Positions 6,499-7,094 of a stretch of 7,094 nucleotides of DNA are shown piece by piece. The notes under the pieces are model-generated. The model worked only from the letters and a program-made list of their open reading frames with translations, had not been told where the DNA came from and did no database searches. The first letter of the stretch is position 1. Every line of letters starts with the position of its first letter. The stretch comes from Bryobacterales bacterium (lineage in GTDB: Bacteria > Cyanobacteriota > Vampirovibrionia > Obscuribacterales > Obscuribacteraceae): positions 1 through 7,094 of the forward strand of contig CAJCHQ010000161.1 in NCBI GenBank assembly GCA_903970295.1, written 5' to 3'. The position numbers and the translations under genes are program-made.

Positions 6499-6543
6499 GA
6501 GCCGTCCGAAGGAGAATAGCCGCCAGGATGCTACTCTAGGCTC
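6499..6543 (+). promoter_or_regulatory. possible structured leader RNA (three-way junction) before the metallothionein-like gene
   Basis: An outer stem GAGCC (6499-6503) with GGCTC (6539-6543) encloses a 3-base mini-hairpin TCC-GAA-GGA (6505-6513) and a longer stem, GAATAGC (6514-6520) with GCTACTC (6530-6536), one mismatch and a 9-base loop. No riboswitch family was recognised. The pairings are seen; a folded RNA is inference and could be chance. Confidence 0.25.
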
Positions 6544-6631
6544 GCCAATTCTTAGACGTGAGTGATCCGCTTGTTCCATTTAGTATCAACAGAGCACGTG
6601 CGCAAGTCAATTACTAATGGAGGGATACCAG

Positions 6632-6961
6632 ATGAACAGATGTAAGCACCCTTCTTGCCAATGTAAGGTGATGGCTGGATACAAAGATTATGAAGGCGAA
6701 GATGCGCCGATTGCGGCAGTGATACGAGCAAGTGCTCACATCGACCTGGACGCGATTAATTCTGGCGAAGCTGAAAATGCCTCTGATGCCACCATTCCCG
6801 ATGATGCAATCAGCATGGAATTCTGCAGCACTCACTGTGCCGAGGCTGCAGACACGCAGCATGTTGACGGCGAGCCGGCAGACTGCGGTTGTGGACATGA
6901 GTCATGCACCGATCAAGAAGCTATCCCGACATCCACGGGCGTTCAGCAAAAAGGCGGATGA
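6632..6961 (+). CDS. SmtA-like bacterial metallothionein with long acidic insert
   Basis: A small 109-residue protein with the cysteine pattern of bacterial metallothioneins, which bind Zn, Cd or Cu in the cytoplasm. From the chosen start the parts are CKHPSCQCKV (Cys4, 9, 11), then a 50-residue acidic segment without cysteine, then EFCSTHCAEAA (Cys65, 69), and CGCGHESC (Cys85, 87, 92). The last two blocks match the SmtA blocks YYCSEACADGH and GCGHTGCNC closely. There are 8 Cys and 5 His in total. Known family members are about half this length because the first and second blocks are separated by only about 15 residues. The start is ATG 6632 with GGAGGGA at 6619-6625 six bases upstream; the ATG at 6617 overlaps that site and is rejected. 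The C-terminal tail is polar. The gene seems to be transcribed alone. Confidence 0.8.
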   Translation: MNRCKHPSCQCKVMAGYKDYEGEDAPIAAVIRASAHIDLDAINSGEAENASDATIPDDAISMEFCSTHCAEAADTQHVDGEPADCGCGHESCTDQEAIPTSTGVQQKGG

Positions 6962-6980
6962 CGTTACCTTCAAAGAAAGT

Positions 6981-7008
6981 GGCACCGATGACGTAACGCA
7001 TCAGTGCC
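6981..7008. terminator. weak imperfect hairpin between convergent genes
   Basis: GGCAC (6981-6985) and GATG (6987-6990) pair with CATC (6999-7002) and GTGCC (7004-7008): nine base pairs with one C/A mismatch and an 8-base loop. It sits between the metallothionein-like stop and the stop of the minus-strand gene at the right edge. No good T-run follows on either strand, so a role in bidirectional termination is only a guess from position. Confidence 0.35.
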
Positions 7009-7030
7009 GGCAAAGAGATCAAATCTTTCG

Positions 7031-7094
7031 CTATTTCGCTTTGCCTTTTTTGGACTTGGTCTTTGTTGACGAGGTTTTTTTCGTGGCACCGCCC
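7031..7094 (-). CDS. C-terminal end of an unidentified protein with a lysine-rich tail (partial)
   Basis: The minus strand is open from the right edge to a TAG at 7031-7033. The 20 visible codons read as a Lys/Thr/Ser-rich tail starting GGATKKTSSTK and ending KKGKAK. Such tails are common at the ends of nucleic-acid-binding and nucleoid proteins in many bacteria, but the family cannot be told from this fragment. The biased, low-complexity composition is what supports real coding; the length alone would not. Confidence 0.5.
   Translation of the reverse strand, partial: GGATKKTSSTKTKSKKGKAK

Larger units (their letters stand above)
6244..6631. other. divergent intergenic region with several dyads, no gene seen
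   Basis: This stretch separates the hemerythrin-like start (minus) from the metallothionein-like start (plus) and must hold both promoters. No credible coding frame was found. It contains several short inverted repeats: CCAGAC/GTCTGG (6263-6279), GGAAC/GTTCC (6278-6291), TTGAC/GTCAA (6305-6319), ATGTT/AACAT (6322-6338), TTTGA/TCAAA (6354-6367), CATGAAC/GTTCATG (6449-6467) and the 8-base palindrome GCACGTGC (6594-6601). No textbook -35/-10 pair was found for either gene. Confidence 0.5.

Noticed and set aside
6450..6500. 16-codon open frame inside the divergent intergenic region
   Set aside because: It has no ribosome binding site and starts within the inverted repeat; such short frames are expected by chance.
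6479..7037. 12-base direct repeat TTTCGCTATTTC (6479-6490 and 7026-7037)
   Set aside because: One shared 12-mer in a window this size is expected by chance, and the second copy is part of a lysine-rich coding tail.

Overview
The window comes from a bacterial chromosome with mid-range GC content (judged by eye) and tightly packed genes. Eight protein genes can be supported, plus the last codons of one more. The set combines a DUF47/PiT phosphate module, a soluble GAF histidine kinase with a receiver, a manganese catalase, an NRAMP metal transporter, a hemerythrin-like protein and an SmtA-like metallothionein. This would suit an environmental bacterium that handles phosphate, transition metals and peroxide. 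The SmtA-like metallothionein hints at a cyanobacterium-related lineage such as the non-photosynthetic Cyanobacteriota, but SmtA-like proteins also occur in Proteobacteria, so this is only a weak inference.

Layout. 61-600 (+) encodes the C-terminal half of a PiT phosphate permease; the N-terminal half is missing and all three forward frames are closed just upstream. 570-1235 (+) encodes its usual partner, a PhoU-like DUF47 protein, overlapping the permease end. 1363-2667 (+) is a GAF-HisKA-HATPase kinase. 2671-3093 (+) is a receiver domain in the same reading frame, separated from the kinase only by one TAA and one further codon, so the pair looks like a split hybrid kinase. After a 213-base leader region come the manganese catalase (3307-4230, +) and the NRAMP transporter (4291-5562, +), each preceded by a strong hairpin that touches or nearly touches its ribosome binding site. 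A hemerythrin-like gene lies convergently (5695-6231, -) and ends in a clear rho-independent terminator. A 400-base divergent intergenic region rich in dyads separates it from the metallothionein-like gene (6632-6961, +). At the right edge the lysine-rich C-terminal end of a minus-strand protein enters the window (7031-7094).

How the genes may work together. The best-supported functional pair is manganese uptake (NRAMP) with a manganese-dependent catalase, which are almost certainly co-transcribed. The hemerythrin-like di-iron protein and the metallothionein extend this into a small island for metal and oxidant handling. The PiT/DUF47 pair and the kinase/receiver pair lie in the same direction upstream; whether the kinase senses phosphate, metal or redox state cannot be told from the sequence. 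No mobile element, CRISPR array, tRNA or rRNA was seen. No complete novel system is evident. The most unusual signals are the kinase-receiver single-stop arrangement, the metallothionein with a long acidic insert, the half-length PiT, and the hairpins placed directly before the ribosome binding sites.
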